Shown here: in pieces, positions 11,586 through 23,573 of the stretch
How the letters are laid out: each line of letters starts with the position of its first letter
How positions within the stretch are numbered: position 1 is the first letter of the stretch
NCBI GenBank assembly: GCA_027576995.1
Contig: JANBQC010000092.1
Location: 1 to 61,750, forward strand
Direction: 5' to 3'
DNA: 61,750 nucleotides
DNA from: Dimargaris cristalligena
Lineage: Eukaryota; Kickxellomycota; Dimargaritomycetes; Dimargaritales; Dimargaritaceae
Notes under the pieces: model-generated
What the model was told of the DNA's origin: nothing
The model's database searches: none
The model's input: the letters and a program-made list of their open reading frames with translations, nothing else
Position numbers and translations under genes: made by a program

Positions 11586-14500
11586 TGTGAATGGTAACAG
11601 AAATAACTACGAGGGGAAATTATGGGGGCAATAAACTAAAGATACGTATAGACCGGGAGCGTGTGGGCTAACATGAACTCCGCTGACAATCAAGGGATGG
11701 CAGAGATGGACCAATGAAGGAGACGGAGGTAGAATAAAAAAACACTTGGCTATAGAAAGAGTCGACAAAGCCACTGGAAAATAGGGTAGGCAAAAGTGGC
11801 GGTGGAAGGCGGGGCGGGAACACTATAGACGTGCCAAGCGGGTCGCGGTCAACGTGAGCGGTGGGATATGCAAAGCGGGGGGGAGGGCGGGGCGATCACT
11901 ATGGCGTGGATCCGGGTAGGAAGCGGACTGATTGGTAAGGAGGAAAACAACGAAGCCTACCAAGCGGGGAAGAGTGGAGGCAGACACGGGTTCAAAAGAC
12001 CTGGGCATACAGGGAGCGGAGTTGGTATGCGGCCACAGACAGAGGAACTATATGAGGGAAGGCAGGGCGGAGTAGAATATAATATTCAAACAAGGAGTTA
12101 GCGCGACCAGACTCATACAAACCTAACCACGCCTGCGGGTGACGAGGCCTAGGGTAGTGAGATAATGGCGTGTTATCAGCACCGGCTCTGAAGTCGGGTA
12201 AACGAGCTGGAAAACACTGGAGAGGAGTAGGGGAGGGGGGTATATAGCACCACTCAGTGCCAAAACCCAGTCGACCTTGGCTAATATAAAGGGGAAGAAA
12301 AAGAAAGGAGGAGAACCAGGAAAAGCGGTTGTGGAGGGGAGTAGGCAGACCAGTGAGCCTGAAGTAGCAAGGGTTCTGACCACTGCATATACACTGGGGT
12401 GCATATAGAGAGAGAGTATTGGCGGTCGCCAAACTTCCAGGAGAAGGACGGTAGTATGGCGGGGATTCAAGCCAGAAGAGCAAAGTCTGGCGGGCTGTTA
12501 AGGAGAACGACGCAGCCCACTGGACCACCCATTAAAACCCGTCTGGGGGTTAGAGCGGAAAAACTATCGGGAAACCTACCTATAGGAAAGGGAGTGACGA
12601 AGTAGACGAGGGTATATTGCCCGAGAAAGGAAGCAGCGGGCAAGTGGGTCCAGGGCGGGGTTTTAAAAGATTGATACTATTAATAAAAATAAAAAGGGGC
12701 AAGCCTAGAACTAGGAAACGCGACACATACACGAGGGAGACCAAGTATACCACTTGGGTAAGTGGAAGTGGGTGAATTAGGGAGGAGAAAGAGGTACAAC
12801 GTAACGTAACAAGGGGCAGGCAGCGTCAAGGTGACTTGAAGCTGGACATATGCAGGCGAACAAGATGAAGGAAAGTAGACCAAGTAAGGGAATAGCAATA
12901 AACAAACAGTAAACTCAATAACGAAAGGGGAAAATAAGCAAGCTAACCAGAGGGGAGAGAAGGAGAGATGGAGAGATCTAAAGAAAGGAAAGGAAAGGAA
13001 AGGGAAATAGACGAGGCTGAACAAAAGAAAGAAGGAAGGAAGTGGCCACAATAGTATCCTGGTTAACTAACAAGAGTCCGGGCACTTTGTATGCGGACGG
13101 AGCCGAGATGGGTCAAGGTCGTAAAGAGCACCGAGGAAAGTTAGGAAGGAAACTCCGCACAAGTAACGAAGCAAGTACCACGGCCGGGCACCGTAAACCC
13201 GGATATCAACGTGGTTGTAAATAACGTAAAGCAACAAAATCAAAGAGTGCGTAAAAGGCCCCCGGCCCGCCCTCATGTACGCCGCCGACTTATAGTAAAT
13301 GCCCATCCTTCTGCCTTTCCCTAGGAGACCTCATCTTCATGTTGGCTCTTGTGAAGCGTAGCAGCAGTACCTCCGCCTTTAGGACACTTTCCTTCTTTTT
13401 TCATTTTCGCCAGCCTCGTTCCAGAAATCCGCCCCCACCAGTTAGAGTAGCATCATTTAATAGTGGCGACTGAGACGTAAATCAAATGACGACCGCTTTC
13501 GGAGGATACGAATTTGAAGCAAGGCAGGCATCCCCACCGCTTGGCAATCGAACGTAGCAAATCCATCTATCCTTCCCCCCGCCAGCCGTGAAGTATATCT
13601 ACCGGCTTCACCGCCGTCTATCCGCCCAGCGAGTCCGGACCACCATCGAAACAATCGTTTCTTTTGAAGCGGGAGAGCCTGACCAGGGTCGTAAATGATA
13701 TCTCACTTGATTGGGAAAGCCCATGGATTCCCAACTGCGCGAGCCACCTCAGCTTTGGCAAATGAACCAATTCACTCCCTTTCCTAAGCCTCCCACCGCC
13801 ACTTGGCCCCGATTCCCCGCTCTAAAGAACGTCTAAAATCGAAGAGGGGCATGCCGACTTCTCCGCCCCGTATCCGTCGTAGACATATATACTGAGGAGC
13901 TTCTCCACATAGCGTGCCACTTGAGGGGGGATGGGGAGATATTGCCTCTTCTTCATCGATTCTTGACCTCTCCCCCGTCCCAGCAGCATTGGGATATTGT
14001 CTTTCGGTTAGTGCGATCGGGGCCAGCCTGTGAACTCGCCCCGCCTAGCGAACCAGCTCGGTGGATCTACCCCATTGATATTCACACCAACACTGGCTTC
14101 TTGGGAGCTGTCTTTATGCACCAATCCATTCACCACAGTGACCGAGTAGTGGCGGTGCACAAATCAAAGTGATCGTCAACCAGTCCCAATCCGCTTCACC
14201 CCAGTGTACACCCCCCTCTCCCCCCACCTGTCTCCATCCCACATTCGGAGGCAATAAGTTGTCGATTCAGCACTTGGCAACCTTTTCGGTGGTGATGTCC
14301 ATTGGTGGAAGGGAGGGGAGGAGATCCTTCACCCCAGCTTTTTCTCATTTGTGTTTTTCATGGGTTGGAGAATAGGTCTTGGAGTTTCCAGTATTCTTAA
14401 ACTGACCATTTAATTATAGTCTTGGGTAACCTTTAATCCAAAATCAAATCCTTTGTTTCAACTACCACCACCATATTTTACTTCATTACCAAATCCAGTA

Positions 14501-15411
14501 TCTTTATTCCCCGAAGACCAATCACCCCCCTCCTCCTCCACCCCCGTTTAATAAGGTCAATAGATAACTATGTAATTCCCAATCAATTCGAAAGTTTAAT
14601 ACTGTGAAACAAGAGGGGGTGTTTAAAGTGATTGCGATTCAGCGTTAAAGCGCCGAAGTGATCAAACTAATTTCCCCACTGCATACTAATAGGTGCAGTA
14701 AGAATAATCAACAGCCCAGATGGAGCATGTACTGTGTGTTGAATGCAACTGCGAACAATAGGTGACGGTGCTTGGTGGTAGATAATAAACTCCGGCAACC
14801 GGCGCACTAGTTAATATGCATTCAGTACTTTTCGGCCCCACCTCCTCCAATGGCCAACAATCCAAAGTATCCCAGGCCTCTGCAAGTGCTGCGGGGGTTT
14901 AGTGGCCGCCATATGGGCCAGTCCACTGTAACCCCCCCCCCCTACCACTACTCCTCTCTCCCACTCGTATTAGCTACATTTATCAACCTTGGGTACATGG
15001 CAACGTCAATCCTGGTCACGGATTTCCGGGAACCAAAAGAGCAGCCTTGGGCCGGTGAGCATTGTTAGATGGCTGTTCTATTTTCGGCACGGAAACGTGA
15101 GCTAGACCCCCCGTTCCTCATCAGGTCCATAGTAATATTCTCGGTGGCATACCGATGGTCAGCTAATTTGCCTTGGTCGGGCCATCTGCACCCACACAAG
15201 GCCACTATTAAATAAACACCATTATAAATACCGTACTAGATTCGGTACACCCCCCCCGCCTTTTAATTGAATTAATGAGGCATTTCATTATTAAAAATTA
15301 CAGACGTATGGCCAGTATACTATCGACCCACGTTTTTACAATTATAGCTACTTACACAGTATACGATATCGGGTATTTTGATGATACGCAAGTTAAACTA
15401 TATCGTATCCG
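11586..15411. other. Long intergenic region, leader of the kinase gene
   Basis: From 11600 to about 13050 the minus strand is strongly pyrimidine-rich (CT runs; an (AAAGG)n-type run lies at 12984-13004 on the plus strand). This fits a promoter and long leader for the kinase and explains the open minus-strand frames. 13300-14400 is of mixed composition and moderately GC-rich; an 83-codon plus-strand frame at 13921-14172 shows no recognisable domain. I see no RNA gene. Confidence 0.55.
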
Positions 15412-15855
15412 CTAAACTGGTAGACCTATAACACGCCGTTTCGAGTACGGAGAGAGTAAAGTGGCACTCTGTAAGGCGGCGGCCATTCTACCCCATAGCC
15501 AGGCCGCAAGATCACCGTAGCCGTAAGCCACCATCAGCACATACCGGCGCCGGACCCACCCAGTCTGCGGCAGCCGACTTGTGATTCGAAGTTCGTCAAC
15601 CCAGGGGGACAGAGGTGGCCATTGTTCTACTCTGGCCAGCTGCTTCGTCGGCTTGGCCTTAAGCGTGGGACTGCCTAGCAAACCGAAGGCGGTGGATGGG
15701 TGAATTGAGGTGATACAGTAGTCCAGTGTATGAGTTTGGAGCGGTTCTGCGGTGTTATGTGATGGCGAGTCGTATAAAGTCAGGGCCACAAAGTGGGAGG
15801 CTAGGGCCTCGTTGATGTAGTTAGACAGCGGATCAGACATGGGTAACTTCCGCAT
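15412..15855 (-). CDS. Hypothetical small protein
   Basis: A 147-residue frame of moderately GC-rich, coding-like composition stands between AT-rich flanks. It has a second in-frame Met at residue 6 (15840) with a plausible start context. A TATATATA run lies only about 5 bp upstream of the first ATG, so if that run is a TATA box, neither ATG could lie within the transcript. The C-terminal third (YVLMVAYGYGDLAAWLWGRM) is hydrophobic but not a clear membrane helix. I do not recognise a family, and it may be the last exon of a longer gene. Confidence 0.35.
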   Translation of the reverse strand: MRKLPMSDPLSNYINEALASHFVALTLYDSPSHNTAEPLQTHTLDYCITSIHPSTAFGLLGSPTLKAKPTKQLARVEQWPPLSPWVDELRITSRLPQTGWVRRRYVLMVAYGYGDLAAWLWGRMAAALQSATLLSPYSKRRVIGLPV

Positions 15856-16715
15856 ATTGGTATATATATGTTAGATGATCAGAGGGGTATTCGTTGAATA
15901 TCGACACGTTTGGAGGGAGTCGAAGACTTGGTATGTTCAGGTGTTGGGGGGTCAAATATGGTAGGGGTAAAGGTAGTAGATAATTAAGCCATATTGTTTG
16001 GTCTTTGCCGAAGGACCTGCTTAGGGTGCCTATTTAAAGCTTCTGTAATAGCCCCAGTTGATAGTATTCCCCTTGTTCCACAATCTACATTAATGGTACC
16101 GGTTGGTTGAGGAAATCCGCTGCTACAGGGGGGTTTCAGCGGAGGCGGTATTGGGACTGGAATTGGTCTAGTGAACCGTCGGAGTTGGTGAAACTCGAGT
16201 AAATATGAATCTCCAGGAGCAGTTTGTGATATATATATAATAAACGAGATTGGAGCTGTTTTAGTCGACTAGGAAGATTGCAGCCCTAATGCGACATAAC
16301 TTCCTCTTATACCATCATCCGCATTGACTCCAAGCTACTCACTAATGTACCCTTTATATTATGACCGGTATTGGCAATGTAACGATCCGATCAGCATACA
16401 GCTAGTCTCTATTACCACCAGTACCAGCTAGGATTGCCTTTACTTTCTAACATCCTATATGTCCCAAATATAGTGATGTATCAAAAATGTGGATGTAACT
16501 TTGGACGATGATCGAGCACCCATCCCATCTATAATATCTATACATATAAATAAAACAGGGTGTTTTATAACTCGCAGATAGAAGCGACAGAAAATAAAAA
16601 CAATGCAGTCTTTAATTCAAAAGGACTATACGGGGATATATGGTCTCGCCATGGCCAAAAGAAAATAAAAGGGATGGTAACAGTAATGGATCGACTCAAC
16701 TCCCTAGCAGGATGT
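15856..16715. other. AT-rich intergenic stretch
   Basis: I see no gene or RNA. Short AT runs occur at about 15860-15868 and 16230-16240. Confidence 0.6.
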
Positions 16716-17282
16716 CTATTTCCCGGCCCGGCGAGCCGCTTTTTTGGCCAGACGGAGTTTCTTGGTCGCCTCTTTCCGGCGCCGTTTGATTTCGCAACCC
16801 CGAAGACCCTTGTATTTGTCATCCTTGTTCTTTTTGCCTGATGATTAAAATAAAAACAACACAAGTCAATAGGTGAGTGCGAGATTATAGAAGGATTAGT
16901 TAGTTTCGGACCAATTGGTTGGTAACTAGCGTAATGATATTAGGATTCAGTGAATCTGGGTAAGGAGTTGTTGGTATATTTGTACATGGAATAATCGGAT
17001 ATACTTATATATATATATATGGCGAAATAAAAAAATAAACCAGCGGCACTTACTCTTGGTTGTGTTATCTTCATCCATAGGCACATCTTCGTCGACCTTA
17101 TCAGAGGATACCTCGGCGACTTCGTCCTCTACTACCCCGGACATGGAAGACGGGGCATTGGCACAATCGGCTTGCTTGGTGGCTAAACGCAGCAGACGCT
17201 CGGCTTCCTTGGGGCCGTAAATGACCTCCCGGCGTATGTTGCGGGATTGGATCTTGGATTTGCTTCGTCCGGACTTGGCCAT
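16716..17282 (-). CDS. DUF2423 / UPF0642 nucleolar protein (YBL028C-like)
   Basis: Two exons, 17282-17054 and 16837-16716, are joined across a 216-bp intron (GTAAGT donor, CATCAG acceptor, phase 1), giving 116 residues. The N-terminus MAKSGRSKSKIQSRNIRRE, with its GPKEAERLLRLA, is the hallmark of the DUF2423 family. The middle is acidic. The C-terminus is a basic tail (RRRKEATKKLRLAKKAAR) expected to direct nucleolar localisation. Yeast YBL028C is associated with ribosome biogenesis; a molecular activity is not established. Frames extending upstream to 17516 are leader sequence. The start at 17282 matches the conserved family N-terminus and has a good context (ACC ATGG). The gene is divergent from the Tic20-like gene. 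Confidence 0.85.
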
Positions 17283-18742
17283 GGTGGTGAATAGCGAGGT
17301 GAAGTGGGTGCTCAATGCAAACAAAAAGGGGGTTATATGTATAAATATAAACTTATTTTTCTTTAAAATATAAAGTGAAGGGGTGGTATAGTACAGTACT
17401 GTTGTCAGGTTGAACCAATGCACGGGGGGATTCCGACCAACGATGAAAAAACTATCAGTAAATAGGAGATAGTAAGAGGGATGCCGAAGAGTAGTGGTGG
17501 CTTCTGGGCTCGACACACCGGTGGCCGTAGTTTAGGTCGGGTTTAGTGTCGAAAATTTGACCCTCTTTCTGAGAAAACTGGATTATTGCTTTTTTTTTTC
17601 ACCTAAGCCTCACGCTAGTATAGTTTATATAGTGTGCAGGGATTACTCTAGTCCAAAATTCATTACTCCCTATCACAGAGGGGGGGGACCTCACTGATAA
17701 ATAAATTAGACATGGTAGTCACGTGATGTATAATACTTTTAGGGATTACTGATGATATCTAAATATTACTAATTGCCCAGGTATCCCTTGGACACAATAG
17801 TGCCAATATGGCTGAAGTAAGTTGCTGTGAAACGAAGACTGCCATGTCGGTAAAAATGTAGAAGCGTTAAATGCTCAGGACCACTCCCGCATTCCGACAG
17901 CTTATTTGTGCCCAAAAATCAATCAAGCGTCCCAGATTTAGGCGAAAACCTCACCCAACAGCGGAGGAATGCGGGCAATGGGCCTCTGTTGGTGAAGAGC
18001 AGAGGGAAGGGGGGAAGACCCAACCTATTAAAAGGGGGGGGGTGTAATGCCATGTATTTGACGGCCCATACAGTAGCCAACCCTTCCGTACATAAGCTAA
18101 ACAGCCTTAAAGCGTGAACTGGGCCTAGTTGCCCTCCTGCGTGATTCACTTGCCACTTGGTGAGGGGCCAGGCGGAACAACCCCCTCCGCCCATTGATTT
18201 GATTGATTCAGGGTGTAAAAATTCCACTGGAATTGAAAGTCCGTTTTCCTTTGGGCAAACGGATACATTTTCTATTTGCCCGAGCCTGAGCTTGGCGTGC
18301 TTCTTAGACAGGTATCAGGTCCCCCAATGATCCACGGGACCAGTCCGCTTTGCCGCTATGTAATGGTACAATAGATAGCCTCTGTAGGGAAGCCCTTACT
18401 GCCTAATCGAACTGGCCGTAAGTGCAGTGGTCACTCTGCCGCCGCCACTTAACCTATTCACTCCCACCCACCAGCGCATATACACATCGACTTATAGATA
18501 GAGACGCATTGGCATATACACACCCACATACCAGGTCAGAACCCCTTTCTGACCACTCCACTCTGCACTGCCATTCCATTCCATTCCATCCCGTTCTGTT
18601 CTTTCTGAACTTCTCTTCTCCCTTTCTTCTTTTGTTCTTGGCTCGCATTCCTTTAGCTCTATTCACTTCAAACTCTCTTATCGTTTTCCGTTCCTTGACA
18701 TTCCTGGCCGCCTGTCCATCCCAAAGAGCCTCTCCTGTCGCC
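17283..18742. other. Divergent intergenic region (DUF2423 / Tic20-like)
   Basis: This is the shared upstream region of two divergent genes. 18460-18740 is pyrimidine-rich on the plus strand, including a (CCATT)n run near 18577-18593, and is probably the leader of the plus-strand gene. It is open in frame upstream of 18743 only because CT-rich DNA lacks stop codons. A poly-T run lies at about 17590-17599. No separate gene is seen. Confidence 0.55.
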
Positions 18743-19960
18743 ATGAGCCACAACCACCAATTCAGTCCGTACGCTCCGCCGCCGGACGAACGCCCTTCCA
18801 AGTCCCGTAAAAAGACCTCTCCACACTCATCGTCCGGCTCCCCCGCCTTCTCCGGCCAACAGCAACCCCCGTCGCCATATGGTAGTGGCCACCCGGATAC
18901 CACGAGGTCCAGCGGCTCTCCCTCTCCGACTAGGGCCGCGGTGCTCCCCTATGAGTCATATCAGAATACCGGCGGTTCCTTCACTGTCCAGGTCGACCAG
19001 TTGGCCCCGACCCCTTCCGACGGTTCCGGCCGTGGGCGGACTGCGGGATTATCGTCGCCATTGCCGCCCCCCACCCACCCGACTGGTCGCCGTGGTAAAC
19101 AGCCGGCCGCCAACAACGGCTACGCTCCCATCGGCGATGATGATGATGCCGACTATCCCCCGCCGACCAGTGGTGGTCCTTACAACCCCAACAGCCACGG
19201 GAACACTCGCATGATCTACGATAACCCCCAACATGACCGCCGAGCCGGTACAATGAAAGGGGCCCATCGGGACGGTGATGGCAACCACAACCATATCAAC
19301 CACACGAATGACAACAACAACAACGACAACGACGACGACGATGAAGATGGATTTTTCCAAAATGACAGCACCGCCCGTCACTACCGCTATTTCCCCCCGA
19401 GTGGCAATAGTCAAGCCGGTGGGGCCAGTGGTTCATCGTCGGGCTATCGACCCCCGCAGCAGCATACCTACGCCGGTCACTCCCGGGCGGATTCCTCGTC
19501 GACCGAGGAAGGGGGACTCCTCTACGGACACGGACACGGCCGGGCCGAATCCTCCTCCTCGTCCCTGGGCGACACTCATCATCTCAACGGCAGTGGCGGA
19601 GGCCGGGGTATGATTCGGGTCAACCGCTACGAAACCTCCCTACCCTTCCGGGCGGATATTGAAGCGGGCCTCACCTACGCATTCGGCTGCGTATCAGGGG
19701 TGGCCTTCCTCATCCTAGAACAGAAGAACGACTACGTACGGTTCCACGCCTGGCAGTCCTGCTTGGTCTCCGTGGCCTTTACGGTCGGCCTCGTCTTCGT
19801 GGGTCTCATCTCGGCGGTACTGTACTGGATCGTGTTCGTGGGCTTTCTAGCAACCTTGGCCATACTGGCGTACCGGGCGTACGTGGATGCGGCAACACTG
19901 ACTCGGTATCAAGTACCGTATCTCGGCAATTATGCGGACCATTGGGTGAATCTCGAGTAG
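18743..19960 (+). CDS. Tic20 / DUF4870-like membrane protein with long disordered N-terminus
   Basis: Single exon, 405 residues from the ATG at 18743 (context CGCC ATGA). Residues 1-295 are disordered: Ser/Pro/Gly-rich, with a His/Asn/Asp tract coded by AAC/GAC repeats near 19300-19345. The C-terminal 110 residues form a compact membrane domain. It begins YETSLPFRADIEAGLTYAFG; the first hydrophobic segment is about 307-325 and a longer pair of helices is about 338-385. This matches the small Tic20/DUF4870 (UPF0132-type) family found widely in fungi, where the function is not defined. The in-frame GTG-led extension to 18422 lies in the CT-rich leader and is unlikely to be translated from a normal start. 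Confidence 0.8.
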   Translation: MSHNHQFSPYAPPPDERPSKSRKKTSPHSSSGSPAFSGQQQPPSPYGSGHPDTTRSSGSPSPTRAAVLPYESYQNTGGSFTVQVDQLAPTPSDGSGRGRTAGLSSPLPPPTHPTGRRGKQPAANNGYAPIGDDDDADYPPPTSGGPYNPNSHGNTRMIYDNPQHDRRAGTMKGAHRDGDGNHNHINHTNDNNNNDNDDDDEDGFFQNDSTARHYRYFPPSGNSQAGGASGSSSGYRPPQQHTYAGHSRADSSSTEEGGLLYGHGHGRAESSSSSLGDTHHLNGSGGGRGMIRVNRYETSLPFRADIEAGLTYAFGCVSGVAFLILEQKNDYVRFHAWQSCLVSVAFTVGLVFVGLISAVLYWIVFVGFLATLAILAYRAYVDAATLTRYQVPYLGNYADHWVNLE

Positions 19961-20856
19961 AAGGTGTGGGGGGAGAAGGACGAGTAGGTTGGATAGGTTG
20001 GATCAACGAAGGATTATTAATGAATGGCAGTAACAGAATCCGATACCGTTTATCTCACTTTACCTTTATTCTCTAAGGGGTTTGGGCTTTTATGACATTG
20101 GTTTTACTTTCCTATAAGGCACCGTCCTCTGCTTTGGATTATTGAAGAATGGGTGGTTTTCTACTTCAATATATTTTATTTTTCAGCAGCCCATTGCGTG
20201 ACCACCTCCCCCCATATGGCTTCGGAAAAATCAGCAAACGGCCCCAATATCTCCCTTTATTGATGAAGCCTTTTGATTATTTCTTACTGATTAGTTTGGC
20301 CCTTTTTTTATATTATATTTTTTTGGAGGAGTTTATTTATCTATAAACCGCTCTATTTATTTTCTTGTATTTGTTTCTAATTACTTCTTTGAATATTGTC
20401 CCCGTCTTTCTTTATTTCTATATCCCCTTTCCCACTTCATGCTTCCTCGACCATTTCGATATGTTCAATTATCCCACTTTGCTCTTCTCTAACTGCTTCC
20501 CACTCAATCTCCGCAAATATACGTCCAGCTTGGCCATCAACTTATATAAACACATATTCACAAACTCTCCTACTTGAGACAATGCCATTTAGATGGCCGC
20601 ATGTCATTAAGGTTACGATTTAACCAACTGTATGGATTATTACGAAGTATGTAGACTAATTTAATTCGTAATTTGTCACGACAATGTCATAGAATATAAT
20701 GATAACCAAACGAAAGTGTTCACCGAGAGAGGGTGTTGTACTGGGATGAAATGGAGGGGGGGGAGGGTAGTCTAGAATAATAGTACGCTCCCTTAACTAT
20801 AAAAACCTCAATTTATAAATAAAGGATTAAAATAAATAAATAATAACCCGGACAGT
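19961..20856. other. Convergent 3' intergenic region
   Basis: This lies between the 3' ends of the Tic20-like gene (+) and chorismate mutase (-). It is AT-rich, with AATAAA-like runs near 20815-20850, expected for 3' ends. No gene is supported. Confidence 0.55.
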
Positions 20857-22292
20857 CTAATCGAGTCGTTGCAGCAGATAATCCACTTCAACTTGTTTAG
20901 TCAACGGGATCACGTATTTCTCGTACAAATCCACTACCACATCGGGGCTAATTTTAGACGGACCAGCAGCGTTCGCAGTCGCCGTGGCCGTGGCTGTTCC
21001 ATTCGTCTGGGGCAGACTAGTATCAGTCGAATGCCGGACGGGGGCAGTAGTGGTAGTGGCCGGGGACTGATTATCATCACCATCATCATCGTCGATATCC
21101 TGGCCGTAGATGGTCGCCTTCCGCCGTAACCGCCGAAGCAGTTTCCGTTCGACGGCCTCGTTGGTCAACAGCTGGTAAATCCCCTTGGCGTCCCGGGCCT
21201 TGATGAGTTGCACGTACTGGTCGTGGTACTGGGGATCCTGGAATTTGGATTCAGCAATGAATTTGCCGTAGTGGATCCGTTTGGACAGGTTTTGGAGGCA
21301 TTCGACGTCTTTGGTGGCGGATGAACCGTAATTGCTATCGTCACCCGGCGCACAGGCCTGGGGGATTAGGGAGGCGGTGTACATGGTCAGGATTTGGGCA
21401 TTAATGTTGATGTGGTTGGGGTGCAGGATGGGCGGATAGTCCAGGGCGGGGAGGATAGGCGCCGGGAGTGGAGGTTGGTGGTCGGCGGGGGTAAAAGGGT
21501 ATTCGTCGGGACTTTGGTAGCGCCGGACTTTGGCGTGGGCTTTTTCGAGCTCCCAGATTAGGTATTCGAGGAACGAGCCGGTGAAACCATTGTCGAAGTG
21601 AAAGGCGCCCTGTTGGTAGATGATGTCGTTGGATTTGAACTGGGCCCGCTCGATGAGACCTGATCACAAGGGGGGGGGGAGACAATAATAGTGGGGGCGA
21701 GGAAAGGGCAGATTTCATTTAATTACAGGTTACGCGTATGGTAGTTTGGTTAGCTCATCATGGCTCTCCATGGGATTGATAGAATTAGCAGGGGGTTATT
21801 TTAAGGATGGCGCCACCAAACGCCACCATCACCTTGACCATATAATTTGGGAATATAATTGAAATGGCCGGGCTAAAAAAGAGGCGTTCAATAAAGGCGG
21901 TGCCTCTCTAGCGGGGAGGAAAGGGGGGGGTAGCAGTGGGCCAACCTGCCCCCTAATTTCCAGATAGGGTACAAGGATATCAGGGGATGCTTGTATTTAT
22001 GGTAACCACCGCAAAAAGCGGAGGCAGACTTACCGAAAATGATAGTGTCTTCAAGTCGAATAAGCGTGTTACGCAATTCGGAAAGTGGCAGCTGAGTCTG
22101 GGTTTTAAGCAAATCCATGGCGGTTGGGGCCGGTGCTTGCGCGGAGGTTAATAGCGGAGAGACGATGGTTAATGCGGCTAGGAATAGAACCAGCCGGCGG
22201 GGTTGAACTACGGTGGGTACTAGAGAGGAGAAGCGAGTGGCAGAAAAAGGATTGGGGTAGGGGGCAGACAGAAGGGATCGTATGGCAAACAT
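20857..22292 (-). CDS. ARO7: Chorismate mutase (Aro7/AroQ type) with N-terminal extension
   Basis: It converts chorismate to prephenate, the branch to Phe and Tyr. Exons 22292-22034 and 21659-20857 join in phase 1 across a 374-bp intron, giving 353 residues. Met59 (22118) is the canonical start: counting from it, Arg16 in SELR, Arg156 in RIHYGKF and Lys167 in AESKF fall within one residue of the yeast active-site residues (Arg16, Arg157, Lys168). The C-terminus VIPLTKQVEVDYLL keeps the Thr/Glu pair corresponding to yeast Thr242/Glu246. An Ala/Thr/Asp-rich insert separates RRKATIYGQD from the last helix. Residues 1-58 from the upstream ATG lack acidic residues and contain two Arg followed by a hydrophobic core (LVLFLAALTIVSPLLTSAQA), like a signal or targeting peptide. 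Whether that form is made is open. Confidence 0.92.
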
Positions 22293-22397
22293 ACAGGATG
22301 AGTCAATGGCCGAAATGACAGAGGGACGGTCACGCTAAATAATGGAGGTATGGTAGTGGACAAGAGTCACCATAATACGCACCGCGTAATAGTGGGC

Positions 22398-22405
22398 TAT
22401 AAATA
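22398..22405 (-). promoter_or_regulatory. Possible TATA element for chorismate mutase
   Basis: The minus strand reads TATTTATA about 106-113 bp upstream of the ATG at 22292. If it is used, transcription would start upstream of that ATG, so the N-terminally extended protein could be encoded by the main transcript. This is inference from position only. Confidence 0.3.
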
Positions 22406-23573
22406 CCGAATGGAAAGGAAGTGGAGAACCCCCCACCAGCCAGGGGTGGTGGAGTGGGTCTATCGGCAGAGAATACCCGAGCGTAAGTGATTCATCATCA
22501 AACCTTTTAGATATCTCGGTAGAATTCCAACAGGGGTAATTAATATAACGAGTTGGGAGAGAAGAAGAGGATGAGAGGGGGTGTATAGATAATATACATC
22601 ATATATATATATATATATATAATTGGGAGGGGTTTTAACGAAGAACCATTGGGAAATAGAGTCTCTATGATAGACGGGCTATTTATCAACTATATACCTA
22701 TGATGCGATTTGCCAGGGCGAATACTAAATCCAATCATTGGGTGATTAAGCCGTCCAGCCATACGTGAGTCACACACAATAACTACTTTATTACTACGTC
22801 CATTGGTATATGAACGCCATACCGACACGGCAGACAGTCCCTAAGAAATACAGTTCAGAGGAGACAATCAAGCGAGTGAGTGAGCGAGTGAGCGAGAGGG
22901 TGATATGGCCGAGCCACATCAGATTAGAGTGTAGGAGAGTTGAGGTCACTCTCTATCCCCGATGCATCGTACGCCTTGTAAACTCCGACATGCACTGAAG
23001 TAAGTGACTAAGCCCAGTTGTGGCTATAGATGCCATTATTCTGTAGGATAAAGGGGGCAGTATATTAGTAAAGGTAGAGTAAAGTAAAGTGGAGGGGGGT
23101 AGGCGAGCGAATACACCCCGCCGCTAAGGATAAACCCTGTGCCGTAGACACCCACAGCTCGGCCCAAATCCCTTGAGTCGTTTCTTATTACGTTTGGATA
23201 TAATTGTAGCTAATCCGGTATTGCCTCCCCCACTTGTCCATAATTTTCATGCCACTGAAGTGCTTGGCAAATCGAGCATATTAGTCATCGTTGCAGAGAT
23301 AGACTTCCCAAACACTCGGATTCCACCGCCCTCCCCTTCCAGGTTTGGAGTGTCATTCCTATCCGTTGCCAACCACTCTAGAATCGGTCTGAATGTGGGG
23401 GGTTTATACGGACAATTTATTCGACATATTTGGGATTGGCCGTAATATGCAAAATTCGCACTGCAGTAAACCCGACGTCGGGAATAATTCTCTCTTTCTT
23501 TTAAAAAAGCACAGTCGTCAAAAGCGAAGCCAGTCAGACTAGCTAACTAATTAACTAACTAACTCTCATTCAC
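22406..23573. other. Intergenic, no supported gene
   Basis: It contains an (AT)n microsatellite at 22601-22621, a degenerate GAGTGAGC repeat at about 22872-22902, and a CTAA repeat at about 23540-23566 next to the 3' end of the dehydrogenase gene. No coding or RNA gene is recognised. Confidence 0.55.
22601..22621. repeat. (AT)n microsatellite
   Basis: Perfect alternating AT of about 20 bp upstream of the chorismate mutase gene. Similar tracts occur at 6151-6169, 17006-17020 (inside the DUF2423 intron) and 28609-28627. Confidence 0.9.

Noticed and set aside
11992..13051. Minus-strand frames of 115-178 codons upstream of the kinase
   Set aside because: Low-complexity Ser/Leu/Phe/Pro translations of CT-rich leader DNA with no domain.
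22872..22902. Short GAGTGAGC repeats considered as a CRISPR-like or satellite array
   Set aside because: Too short and without spacers; a simple degenerate microsatellite in a eukaryotic genome.
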